Source: an uncultured Bacteroidales bacterium (lineage in GTDB: Bacteria; Bacteroidota; Bacteroidia; Bacteroidales; UBA932). From it: DNA of 41,496 nt. Location: contig CAJODQ010000016.1 of assembly GCA_905233345.1 (NCBI GenBank), forward strand, positions 1 to 41,496, given 5' to 3'. Positions 31,182 to 39,163 of this stretch are shown in pieces; position 1 is the stretch's first letter, and every line of letters begins with the position of its first letter. A program made the translations under genes and the position numbers. The notes under the pieces are model-generated. The model saw only the letters and a program-made list of their open reading frames with translations, was not told where the DNA came from and ran no database searches.

Positions 31182-33683
31182 ATGCACAAGATTTTTCTGC
31201 CACTGTACCGCTATTTCCGCGGCCACAGGGCTGTGATGTACACCCTGCTGATTGTCAGCACGCTGGTATTCCTGTTTTTTGGCCTGCAGCTCCGCTACGA
31301 AGAAGACGTGGCGAAGCTGCTGCCGCGTTCGAGCGTTGACAGCGAGTTGGCTTTCAGCGACATCGAACTCAAAGACAAAATTTTCATCCAGATCACGTCG
31401 GCCGACCCTGAACAGCCGCTCGACACCTGGACGATGAGCGACTACATCGACGAGTTCAGTGCCGCGCTCCTGCAACGCGACACCGCGGGCCGCTATATCA
31501 TCGGCATCCTCAGCTCGATCGACCCCGGCACGATGCTCGGCGCCATGGACTATGGCTTCGAACACCTGCCCTCCCTCATCGACACGGCCTTCTACGCCGA
31601 TTTCGAAGCGGCGATGACCCCCGAGGCCATCATGGACCAAATGGCCCGCAACCGCGAACAGATCGACGCCGACATGACTGGCCAGACGACCCAGATGGTC
31701 TGCACCGACCCGCTCGCCCTGCGCAACATCTTCCTGGCGAAGATGTTTCCGGAGGGCCTGGGTGCCGGCACCGTGGGCGACTTCACCATGGAGAACGGGC
31801 ATTTCTTCTGCCCCGACCGCACCGTGGCGATGGCCTTCATCTCATCGACCGTCGACCAGACCGACTCAGGCACCGGCACCCGCTTCGCCCGCATCCTCAA
31901 CCAGGAACGGAAGAAGTTTGAAGCCGCGCACCCCGACGCCCGCGTGCTGCTGCACGGCAATCCGCTCGGCGGTGTGTCGAACGCCAGCACCATCAAGACC
32001 GACCTCGTATGGACCATCGGCATCTCGCTGCTGATCATCCTGGTCATCCTGCTGCTGTGCTTCCACCGCTTCCGCTTTGTGGTCCACATGCTGGCCCCCG
32101 TCCTCTACGGCACACTCTTCGCCCTGGCCTGCGTCTACTGGATCAAGGGCATCATGTCGTTCATGGCCCTGGGCATCGGCGCCATCATCTTGGGCGTCGC
32201 GCTGAGCTACTGCCTCCACGTGCTCATCCATTACTATTTCGTGGAAGATGTGGAGCGGATGCTGCGCGAGGAATCCACCCCCGTGGTGCTGGGCTGCCTG
32301 ACCACCATCGGTGCCTTCCTGGGCCTGCTCTTCACGGAAAGCGACCTGCTGCGCGACTTCGGCCTCTTCGCCACTTTCGCGCTGCTGGGCAACACCCTCT
32401 ATGCGCTGGTGTTCCTGCCGCATTTCCTCAAAAAAGAGGATGTCTGCTACAAGAAAGATAAAGGCTTCCCGTTTGTCGACCGTTTCAACAACCTGCCCTG
32501 GGACCGCAACCCGTGGATCCTTGGTGTGATGACCGCCCTGCTGGTTTTGGGCATCGTCATGAGCCCGCGCGTGAAGTTCGATACCGACCTGCGCAACCTC
32601 AATTACGTAAACGAGCCGCTCGCCGAGAGCCAGAACCTCTATAACGAGAAGAACGAGAACGGCAGCATGACCCTGTATTTCGCCGCCTACGGCGAGACCC
32701 TCGACGAGGCGCTGGAGTGCAACAAGTCGCTGCGCGATCGGCTCGACTCCCTCGAAAAGGCCGGACAGCTGACCCGCTACTCCGCCCTCGTACCCGTGCT
32801 CTTCCAGACGCAACGCGACCAGGAAGACCGGATCGCCGCCTGGAACGCCTTCTGGACACCGGAACGCATCGCCCGCACGCAGCGCAACATTGCCGCCGCC
32901 GCCAAGAAGCAGCAGCTGGATCCTGATATCTTCATTCCTTTCTACGCATTGCTGGAAAGCGATTATGAACCGGCCTCGCTGTACGATGCCGGCGTGATCC
33001 CGCACGAGATGATGTCCAATTTCGTGGAGCACCAGGCCAGCGGCCGCTGGATGGTCTTCTCAACCGCGGCATTCGCTCCGGAAGACAAGGACCAGATCAC
33101 CGACGCATTGGTCGACGGGCCGCAGGCCGTGGTCCTGGAGCCTTTCTACTATTGCCAGGACATGGTCAAGATCGTCCACGACGACTTCCAGCTTACGCTG
33201 CTGATCTCCTCGATCTTCGTGCTGCTGGTCCTGCTGGTGGCGTTCCGCAACCTCTGGATCGCGCTGGTGGCCTTCTTCCCGATGTTCCTCTCGTGGTATG
33301 CCCTGCAGGGCTTCATGGCGCTGCTCGGGCTGCAGTTCAACCTGATCAACATCGTGATTGCCACCTTCGTCTTCGGTATCGGCGTGGACTACAGTATCTT
33401 CGTGATGGAAGGCCTGCTGCAGGAAGCCCGCACCGGCTCGAAAGAACGACTGGCCTACCACAAGGTGGCCATCTTCTTCTCGGCCGTGGTGCTGATCATC
33501 GTGATCGGGTCGCTGGTCTTCGCCCGCCACCCGGCCATTCAGTCGACGGGCGTGATCACCCTCATCGGCATGATCTTCACCATCCTGATGACCTACTCCC
33601 TCGAGCCTTTCGTCTTCCGCTGGCTGATGCGCTTCCCGTATTTCCGCAAGCAGTTCCAGAAAGACCCGAACAACCCGCAATAG
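31182..33683 (+). CDS. MMPL/RND-type lipid exporter
   Basis: An 833-residue transporter of the MMPL (COG4258-like) branch. An N-terminal helix (~18-36) is followed by a periplasmic domain and helices 2-6 (about 275-425). The same layout repeats with a second periplasmic domain (~460-670) and helices 8-12 (about 675-825). The second half has the RND proton-relay type motif GIGVDYSIFVMEG (Asp736). The matching site in the first half reads LGVALSYCLHV (338-348) and has no acidic residue. MMPL proteins export lipids or lipid-linked products; this branch is found in aryl-polyene and other fatty-acid-derived clusters. It sits 7 nt before fakA. Confidence 0.85.
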   Translation: MHKIFLPLYRYFRGHRAVMYTLLIVSTLVFLFFGLQLRYEEDVAKLLPRSSVDSELAFSDIELKDKIFIQITSADPEQPLDTWTMSDYIDEFSAALLQRDTAGRYIIGILSSIDPGTMLGAMDYGFEHLPSLIDTAFYADFEAAMTPEAIMDQMARNREQIDADMTGQTTQMVCTDPLALRNIFLAKMFPEGLGAGTVGDFTMENGHFFCPDRTVAMAFISSTVDQTDSGTGTRFARILNQERKKFEAAHPDARVLLHGNPLGGVSNASTIKTDLVWTIGISLLIILVILLLCFHRFRFVVHMLAPVLYGTLFALACVYWIKGIMSFMALGIGAIILGVALSYCLHVLIHYYFVEDVERMLREESTPVVLGCLTTIGAFLGLLFTESDLLRDFGLFATFALLGNTLYALVFLPHFLKKEDVCYKKDKGFPFVDRFNNLPWDRNPWILGVMTALLVLGIVMSPRVKFDTDLRNLNYVNEPLAESQNLYNEKNENGSMTLYFAAYGETLDEALECNKSLRDRLDSLEKAGQLTRYSALVPVLFQTQRDQEDRIAAWNAFWTPERIARTQRNIAAAAKKQQLDPDIFIPFYALLESDYEPASLYDAGVIPHEMMSNFVEHQASGRWMVFSTAAFAPEDKDQITDALVDGPQAVVLEPFYYCQDMVKIVHDDFQLTLLISSIFVLLVLLVAFRNLWIALVAFFPMFLSWYALQGFMALLGLQFNLINIVIATFVFGIGVDYSIFVMEGLLQEARTGSKERLAYHKVAIFFSAVVLIIVIGSLVFARHPAIQSTGVITLIGMIFTILMTYSLEPFVFRWLMRFPYFRKQFQKDPNNPQ

Positions 33684-33690
33684 CGCAAAC

Positions 33691-35286
33691 ATGGAAACCC
33701 TCGACGGCAAACGATACCTGACGATGGTCAGCAGCGGCGCTGCCTGGCTCAACGCCCAGCGGCAGCTCATCAACGAGCTGAACGTCTTCCCCATTCCCGA
33801 CGGCGACACGGGCGACAACATGTACATGACGATCGAAGCCGGCTGCCGGGTGAGCCCGGGGCCGCTCGGCGTCACCACCGCCGCCGTCTCGCAGGGGATG
33901 CTGACGGGAGCCCGGGGCAACTCCGGTGTGATCCTCTCACGCATTTTCGCCGGGATCGCACAAGGGCTCGCCGACCTGGAAGAAGCCGACCTGCCGGCCT
34001 TCGAAAAAGCCATGGCCAGCGGCGTGGAAGCTTCCTACAAGGCTGTCGCCCAGCCCGTGGAGGGCACCATGCTCACCGTCTTCCGGGAAGGTGTCGCCGC
34101 AGCGGCCGGCAGCGCCAGTTTCGACGCTTATTTCGACCGGCTCTGTGCCGCCATGGATACTTCGCTCCAGCATACGCCAGAGCTGCTCGACGTGCTCAAG
34201 AAAGCCGGCGTGGTGGACAGCGGCGGCGCCGGCCTGCTCCAAATTGCAGAAGGCATGCGCGCAGGCCTGCACGGCGAAGCCACCGCCCTGCCCGAAAGCA
34301 GCAATGCGCCCGCACAGCAGGTAGACCTGAGCGCCTTCACCGAAGACAGCGTGCTGGAATTTGGCTATTGCACCGAGTTTCTCCTCCGGCTCCAGCGCAG
34401 CAAGGTCGACCTCGACCATTTCGACGAAAGCGTGCTTTCGGACTGGCTCGCGGCCCACGGCGAATCGCTGGTGTTCTTCCGCGACGGCAGCATCGTCAAG
34501 GTGCACGTCCATACCCCCACGCCGGGCGAGATTCTCAACCACTGCCAGCAATACGGCGAATACCTGACCGTCAAGATCGAAAACATGACGCTCCAGCACC
34601 ATGAAAACCGGATGGACGAGCGCTACCGCACGAAGGGCAAGGCCCTGGGTGTGGTGGCCGTGGCTGCGGGGGGACCCCTGCAGGAGGCCTTCCGTGAGAT
34701 GGGCGCCGACGCAGTGATCGAAGGCGGCCAGACCATGAACCCGCCCGTGCAGGCCTTCCTCGACGCCTTCGACCGAATCGGCGCCGAAAGCATCCTGGTA
34801 CTGCCCAACAACGGCAACATCCTCCTCACGGCCCGGCAGGCCGCGGCGATGTACGACAAGGCGCGCATCGAAGTGCTGCCGACCCGCAACCTCGGCGAAG
34901 GCTATTTCGCCCTGGCCAATCTCGACACGTCCGAAACGGTCGACGAGATCGTCGCCGAGCTGAACGAAGCGCTGGAGGGCTGCGTCACCGGCATGGTATC
35001 GCGCGCCATCCGTGACAGCCAGGCCGGACACAGCGGCGACTACCTGGGCTTCAGCGACAAGGACATCCTCTGCGGATCGCCCGAGCGACGGCAAGCCCTG
35101 CTCGACCTGGCCGAGCGCCTCAATGCCGGCAGCCAAGACATCGCCCTGCTCCTGACGGGTGCAGACGTGCCGGCCGACGAGGCAGAAGCCGTCACCGAAA
35201 CCCTTACCCGCCAATTCCCCCGCACGGAATTCTCGCAGATCACCGGCGGACAACCTGTATACGACTATATCCTACTGCTATGTTGA
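33691..35286 (+). CDS. fakA: Fatty acid kinase catalytic subunit FakA-like (DAK2 domain)
   Basis: A 531-residue protein. The N-terminal DhaL/DAK2 ATP-binding domain (~1-200) has NVFPIPDGDTGDNMYMT with the Mg-ADP aspartates Asp37, Asp39 and Asp42, then GARGNSGVILSRIFAG and DSGGAGLLQIAEGM. The C-terminal half carries a FakA-type domain (~210-531; FGYCTEFLLRL, VKVHVHTPTPGEIL, LPNNGNILLTARQAA). FakA with a FakB partner phosphorylates free fatty acids to acyl-phosphate, as established in Firmicutes. Its stop overlaps the fakB start (ATGTTGA, 7 bp). Confidence 0.85.
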   Translation: METLDGKRYLTMVSSGAAWLNAQRQLINELNVFPIPDGDTGDNMYMTIEAGCRVSPGPLGVTTAAVSQGMLTGARGNSGVILSRIFAGIAQGLADLEEADLPAFEKAMASGVEASYKAVAQPVEGTMLTVFREGVAAAAGSASFDAYFDRLCAAMDTSLQHTPELLDVLKKAGVVDSGGAGLLQIAEGMRAGLHGEATALPESSNAPAQQVDLSAFTEDSVLEFGYCTEFLLRLQRSKVDLDHFDESVLSDWLAAHGESLVFFRDGSIVKVHVHTPTPGEILNHCQQYGEYLTVKIENMTLQHHENRMDERYRTKGKALGVVAVAAGGPLQEAFREMGADAVIEGGQTMNPPVQAFLDAFDRIGAESILVLPNNGNILLTARQAAAMYDKARIEVLPTRNLGEGYFALANLDTSETVDEIVAELNEALEGCVTGMVSRAIRDSQAGHSGDYLGFSDKDILCGSPERRQALLDLAERLNAGSQDIALLLTGADVPADEAEAVTETLTRQFPRTEFSQITGGQPVYDYILLLC

Positions 35287-36149
35287 CACTATTCACTGAT
35301 ACCGACACCGACATCACGCCCGCCGTCGCGGCACAATATGGCTACAAACTTATCAGCATGCCCTACAGCGTGGATGCCAAGACCATCTATCCCTACGTGG
35401 ACTTCGACGTTTTCGACTCGCGCAGCTTCTACGACATGCTGCGGAGCGGCGTGCTCCCGACCACGAGCGCCATTTCCAAGGAGCGCTACATGGAGTATTT
35501 CGAGCCCGATCTCGCTGCCGGCAACGACATCCTCTACGTCCATTTCTCCCGGGCGATGACCGCCACCTTCGACGCGATGGACCAGGCCGTGGCCGAACTC
35601 CGGAAAAAATATCCCGAACGCCGTTTCGAAGAGATCGACACCAAGGGCATCACGACCATCAGCTACGCCATCGTGCGGGCTGTGGGCGACGAGTTCCTGA
35701 CCGGCAAGACTCTAGACGAACTGCTCAAATGGGCGCGCAAGGAAGTGGATCACTACGCCATGTACTTCTTCGCCGACGACCTGAAGTTCTTCCGCCGCAG
35801 CGGTCGCGTGAGCGGCTTGGCCGCCACGATGGGCACGCTGGTCGGTATCCGCCCGATCATCTACATGTCGCCCGAGGGCAAGATGGTCTCCTGCGGCAAG
35901 ACCAAGGGCCGGCTCAAGGCCATGGAACTGCTCGTCGACCGCGTAGCCGAACTGGGCGATGACATCAAGGGCCACCGCTTCTACATCGGCCACACCGACG
36001 CCCCGGAAATGGCGGAGGAGGTCGGCCGCATGATGAAAGCGCGCTTCGGCGAAGACCTGACCATCGAATACGTGGTGACCAACCCCACCGCTGGCAGCCA
36101 CTCCGGCCCCAACGGCGTCGGCGTCTGTTTCCACGCCATCCACCGCTAA
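35280..36149 (+). CDS. fakB: DegV/FakB family fatty-acid-binding protein
   Basis: A 289-residue protein with the two-domain DegV fold. Motifs: LFTDTDTDI (in place of the usual DSTxDL), LPTTSAISKERYMEYF (fatty acid carboxyl-binding TS), VHFSRAMTATFDAM, FRRSGRVSGLAATMGTLVGIRPI and a C-terminal GSHSGPNGVGVCFH. FakB holds the fatty acid for phosphorylation by FakA; the direct overlap with fakA supports a matched pair. The chain specificity cannot be read from sequence. Confidence 0.85.
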   Translation: MLTLFTDTDTDITPAVAAQYGYKLISMPYSVDAKTIYPYVDFDVFDSRSFYDMLRSGVLPTTSAISKERYMEYFEPDLAAGNDILYVHFSRAMTATFDAMDQAVAELRKKYPERRFEEIDTKGITTISYAIVRAVGDEFLTGKTLDELLKWARKEVDHYAMYFFADDLKFFRRSGRVSGLAATMGTLVGIRPIIYMSPEGKMVSCGKTKGRLKAMELLVDRVAELGDDIKGHRFYIGHTDAPEMAEEVGRMMKARFGEDLTIEYVVTNPTAGSHSGPNGVGVCFHAIHR

Positions 36150-36152
36150 CCC

Positions 36153-37274
36153 ATGATCGACATCCAAGAAGTCACCACGCGCCACCAGCAGCGGGAGTTC
36201 CTGGAATTCCCGATCCGGCTCTACAAGGGCAACCCCTTTTTTGTCCCGCCGCTCTACGCCGACGAGCAGAAGATGTTCCGGAAAAACTACGTCTATTCAG
36301 ACTGCTGCCAGTGGGTCTGCTACAACGCTTACAAAGACGGCGTGATGGCCGGGCGCATCCAGGGCATCATCCAGGTGGCCGCCAACGAGAAGAACCACGA
36401 GCGGCGTGCCCGCTTCAATCGTTTCGACGCCATCGACGACCCGATGGTGTCGAAGGCGCTCTTCGACGCGGTCGAGCGCTGGGCCCGCGAAAAGGGCATG
36501 GATACCGTCTGCGGCCCGCTGAGCTTCTCCGATCTGGAGCGCGAAGGCCTGCTGATCGAGGGCTTCGACCAGCCCCAAACCTTCGAGGAGCAATACAATG
36601 CTCCCTACTACCAGCAGCACATTGAGCAGCTGGGCTACAGCAAGGAAGTCGACTGGCTGGAATATCGCCTCCGCGCCCCCGAGACCGACGAAGAGGATCT
36701 CGACAAACTCACTGACTTCATCTTCCGCCGTTACAAGCTGCATTTCGGCCCTTCGAAAAACGCCAAGGACTTCCTGGCCCGCTACAAAGACGGCATCTTC
36801 CGCTTGCTCGACCAGTCGTATGAAGGCCTCTACGGCACGGTGCCTTTCACCGATCGCATGAAGGCCCTCATGATCGACAATTTCCGCCTGGTCATCGACC
36901 CGAAATACACGGCTGTTATCCTCGACGAGAACGACCGCATGGTCTGCTTCGGCTTCGCCATCCCGAGCCTGGCCTCCGCCCTGGTCGGCACGAAAGGCAA
37001 GTACACCCCGCGGGTGCTCCTGCGCCTGCTGCGCAACATCCGCCACCCGAAGATCATCGACCTCTGCCTGATCGGCGTAGATCCGGAGTACCTCAACCGT
37101 GGCGTGTCGGCGGCCTTCGCCTCGGCCATCCTGCACATGCTGCGCGACACCGACGTGGAATACGCCGAGACCAACCTCAACCTCGAGGACAACTACGCCA
37201 TCCTCAACCTGTGGCGCCGCTTCGATGCCGAGCAGGCAAAGCGCCGCCGCGCTTATGTGAAGAAGCTCCCATGA
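36153..37274 (+). CDS. GNAT-like acyltransferase of unknown substrate
   Basis: A 373-residue protein, starting 3 nt after fakB and overlapping plsX in ATGA. N-terminal region: LEFPIRLYKGNPFFVPPLYADEQKMF, then AGRIQGIIQVAANEKNHERRARFNRFDAIDDPMVSKALFDAVERWAREKGMDTVCGPLSFSD, which looks like a first GNAT-type half ('GR..........G.F......V...L......WA...G...V.GP'). The second half has 'YTAVILDENDRMVCFGFAIPSLA' and 'IGVDPEYLNRGVSAAFASAIL', again GNAT-like. Two-GNAT proteins of this type are widespread and uncharacterised. In this operon it could put the activated acyl chain on an amine (inference). Confidence 0.65.
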   Translation: MIDIQEVTTRHQQREFLEFPIRLYKGNPFFVPPLYADEQKMFRKNYVYSDCCQWVCYNAYKDGVMAGRIQGIIQVAANEKNHERRARFNRFDAIDDPMVSKALFDAVERWAREKGMDTVCGPLSFSDLEREGLLIEGFDQPQTFEEQYNAPYYQQHIEQLGYSKEVDWLEYRLRAPETDEEDLDKLTDFIFRRYKLHFGPSKNAKDFLARYKDGIFRLLDQSYEGLYGTVPFTDRMKALMIDNFRLVIDPKYTAVILDENDRMVCFGFAIPSLASALVGTKGKYTPRVLLRLLRNIRHPKIIDLCLIGVDPEYLNRGVSAAFASAILHMLRDTDVEYAETNLNLEDNYAILNLWRRFDAEQAKRRRAYVKKLP

Positions 37275-38290
37275 TCAAGATCCTCATCGACTGCTTTGGC
37301 GGCGACCATTCGCCCCAGGCGCCCTTGGAAGGCGCGCTCGCCGCACTGGCCAAGAACCCCGACCTGTCCCTGATCCTGACGGGCGATGAAGCGCTGCTGC
37401 AGGCCGAACTCACCGGCAAGTCGTACGACGCGTCCCGGCTGGAGATCGTCCACGCTCCGGAAGTCATCGGCTGCGACGAGAAGCCGACCGACGTAATCCG
37501 CCTCAAGCGCAACAGCTCGATGATGAAGGCCATCATCCTGCTGCGCGACCGCGACGACATCGCCGCGATGGTCTCCACCGGTTCGACCGGCGCCCTCGTA
37601 ACCGGCGCGCTCGTGCGCCTGGGCCGCATCCCCGGCGTCATCCGCCCCGCCTTCTGTCCGCTGCTCCCCACCATGACCGGCGGCATCGTGGGCATCTGCG
37701 ACAGCGGCGCCAACCCCGAAGCCACGGCGGTCCATCTGCGGCAGTTCGCCATCATGGCCAGCCTCTATCTGGAGCACGTCTACGGCGTGAAGCAGCCCCG
37801 CACCGCCCTGCTCAACGTGGGCAAGGAGCCCGAAAAGGGCGACGACATCCACCGCGAGGCCTACCAGCTGCTGAAAGAGACCCCGTCCGTGAACTTCGTG
37901 GGCAACATGGAGAGCCGCGACCTGCTGTCGGGCGCCTACGACCTGGTGGTCGCCGACGGCTTCTCGGGCAATGTGCTGGTGAAGACTACTGAAGGCACCG
38001 CCATCGAGCTGCTCAAGAAGCTCAAGAAAGACATCTACTCCCGCACGCTCTACAAGTTGGGCGCGCTGCTGATGAAGCAGATGTTCCTGGAGGAAAAGGA
38101 ATTCATGAACTACCAGAACTACGGGGGCAGCGTGCTGCTCGGCACCGAGAAGGTCGTGGTCAAAGGCCACGGCAGCAGCAAGGCTGTCGCCGTGGAGAAA
38201 TGCATCGAGCAGGCCTACAAGATGGAAACCGCCCGCCTCTCAGCCAAAATCGAAGCGGAAATCGCCAAATACGAACATTACGAAGATTAA
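37271..38290 (+). CDS. plsX: Phosphate acyltransferase PlsX
   Basis: A 339-residue peripheral membrane enzyme that swaps acyl chains between ACP and phosphate. It starts MIKILIDCFGGDHSPQ (the usual DAMGGD has Cys-Phe for Ala-Met), then VSTGSTGALVTGAL, RPAFCPLLPT, LLNVGKEPEKG, FVGNMESRDLL, DLVVADGFSGNVLVKTTEGTA and GSVLLGTEKVVVKGHGSS. It is separated from the usual rpmF-fabH context and placed with fakA/fakB and an ACP, so acyl-phosphate from either route could meet here. The ATG at 37271 overlaps the upstream stop. Confidence 0.9.
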   Translation: MIKILIDCFGGDHSPQAPLEGALAALAKNPDLSLILTGDEALLQAELTGKSYDASRLEIVHAPEVIGCDEKPTDVIRLKRNSSMMKAIILLRDRDDIAAMVSTGSTGALVTGALVRLGRIPGVIRPAFCPLLPTMTGGIVGICDSGANPEATAVHLRQFAIMASLYLEHVYGVKQPRTALLNVGKEPEKGDDIHREAYQLLKETPSVNFVGNMESRDLLSGAYDLVVADGFSGNVLVKTTEGTAIELLKKLKKDIYSRTLYKLGALLMKQMFLEEKEFMNYQNYGGSVLLGTEKVVVKGHGSSKAVAVEKCIEQAYKMETARLSAKIEAEIAKYEHYED

Positions 38291-38294
38291 AACC

Positions 38295-38321
38295 CGTCAT
38301 TCCGGGCTTGACCCGGAATCT
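38295..38321. repeat. 27-bp palindromic interspersed repeat, copy 2
   Basis: Identical to 22286-22312 in the same orientation. It begins 4 nt after the plsX stop and ends 8 nt before the acpP start, inside the operon. As RNA it would form an 8-bp hairpin between the two genes. Confidence 0.9.
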
Positions 38322-38329
38322 CTACTGCC

Positions 38330-38563
38330 ATGTTTGATAAAGTACAGGCCATCCTGGCCAAACAGCTCCGGAAAGATCCGGCCATCATCACCCGCGAATC
38401 AAAGATCAAGCGCGACCTGGGCGCCGACTCCATCGACATCCTGCAGCTGCTGATGAAAGTGGAAGACCAATACGGCATCGTCATCCCCGACAAGGCCCTT
38501 GCCACCTTCGAGACGGTGGGCGATGTCGTGGATTTCCTCGAAAAGGAGGAAGCTGAAGGCTAG
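38330..38563 (+). CDS. Acyl carrier protein
   Basis: A 77-residue ACP. The phosphopantetheine serine lies in LGADSIDILQLLMKVED (DSI, where fatty-acid ACPs usually have DSL). The acidic helix II and the final helix (TVGDVVDFLEKEE) are intact. Because it sits in the plsX operon rather than with fabF, it is probably a specialised ACP. Its stop codon lies in CTAG, which also serves the convergent LolA-like gene (4-bp overlap). Confidence 0.9.
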   Translation: MFDKVQAILAKQLRKDPAIITRESKIKRDLGADSIDILQLLMKVEDQYGIVIPDKALATFETVGDVVDFLEKEEAEG

Positions 38564-39078
38564 TACGTGAAAACGTATTCGGTGGAAATCCCGCCAAACT
38601 CCTCGAGCACCATCCGCACCGGGAGATTCTTCTTATTGTATTCCATCAGGATCCGGGAATAACCGCGGGGGGCTTTCTTGCGGGCCGTCATCTCCACGGT
38701 CTTGATCCCGTTCTTCTCCGACACGGCCAGATCGGCGTCGTTGTCCTTGGCAGCGGTCTCATAGTCACCGGTAATGCAGTTGAGCAACGTATTGCGTAGG
38801 TTGCGGAAACGCGGGTTCGTACTTGTATCAATGGAAAGCTGCTGTCCCTGGGAATTGCTCCGAAGCATCGGCCCGGCAATCACCAGATACTCCCCTTCCG
38901 GCTTGGTGTAGGTCATGGTCAGCTGATCGGGCGCCTTGAAAGAAATGACGCCTTCGGAATGGATGACTTTGCCCGAAGCCTTGATGGTTTTGTCCTGGGT
39001 AAAACGGCAGTCCAACTGCTGGGCGCCGGCCAGCCAGGTGCAGCAGGTCAGCACAAAAAGTAACAAGTATTTCTTCAT
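38560..39078 (-). CDS. LolA-like outer-membrane lipoprotein carrier
   Basis: A 172-residue periplasmic protein with signal peptide MKKYLLLFVLTCCTWLAGAQ. The ATG at 39078 was chosen over a TTG two codons upstream. The body is the LolA/LolB-type half-barrel: DCRFTQDKTIKASGKVIHSEGVISFKAPDQLTMTYTKPEGEYLVIAG, then a GMGY-like beta series and GISTEYVFTY. In Bacteroidota such LolA paralogues are often encoded in lipid or aryl-polyene clusters and are thought to carry the product across the periplasm. It is convergent with the acp gene. Promoter TATCTTTG on the minus strand (39108-39115). Confidence 0.72.
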   Translation of the reverse strand: MKKYLLLFVLTCCTWLAGAQQLDCRFTQDKTIKASGKVIHSEGVISFKAPDQLTMTYTKPEGEYLVIAGPMLRSNSQGQQLSIDTSTNPRFRNLRNTLLNCITGDYETAAKDNDADLAVSEKNGIKTVEMTARKKAPRGYSRILMEYNKKNLPVRMVLEEFGGISTEYVFTY

Positions 39079-39107
39079 TTTCAATTCTGTTCGCGATTAA
39101 AATTGCG

Positions 39108-39115
39108 CAAAGATA
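39108..39115 (-). promoter_or_regulatory. -7 box of the LolA-like gene
   Basis: TATCTTTG on the minus strand, about 30 nt before the start codon. Confidence 0.5.
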
Positions 39116-39138
39116 GCGTAATTATTCCTGATTATTCC

Positions 39139-39146
39139 TAAATTTG
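39139..39146 (+). promoter_or_regulatory. -7 box of the AraC-family gene
   Basis: TAAATTTG, 17 nt before the ATG at 39164. It covers the alternative in-frame GTG at 39146, which excludes that codon as the start of this transcript. Confidence 0.4.
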
Positions 39147-39163
39147 TGCCAAACGATGCAGAA

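Noticed and set aside
31866-33032. 388-codon frame antisense to the MMPL gene
   Set aside because: Composition of a shadow frame; the MMPL protein accounts for the region.
30511-39078. Aryl-polyene or flexirubin cluster
   Set aside because: MMPL, ACP, LolA and thioesterase match, but no ketosynthase, ketoreductase, dehydratase or aromatic starter ligase is present.
39146-39163. GTG start for the AraC-family gene
   Set aside because: The GTG lies at the end of the likely -7 box, so it would be upstream of the transcription start; ATG at 39164 fits better.
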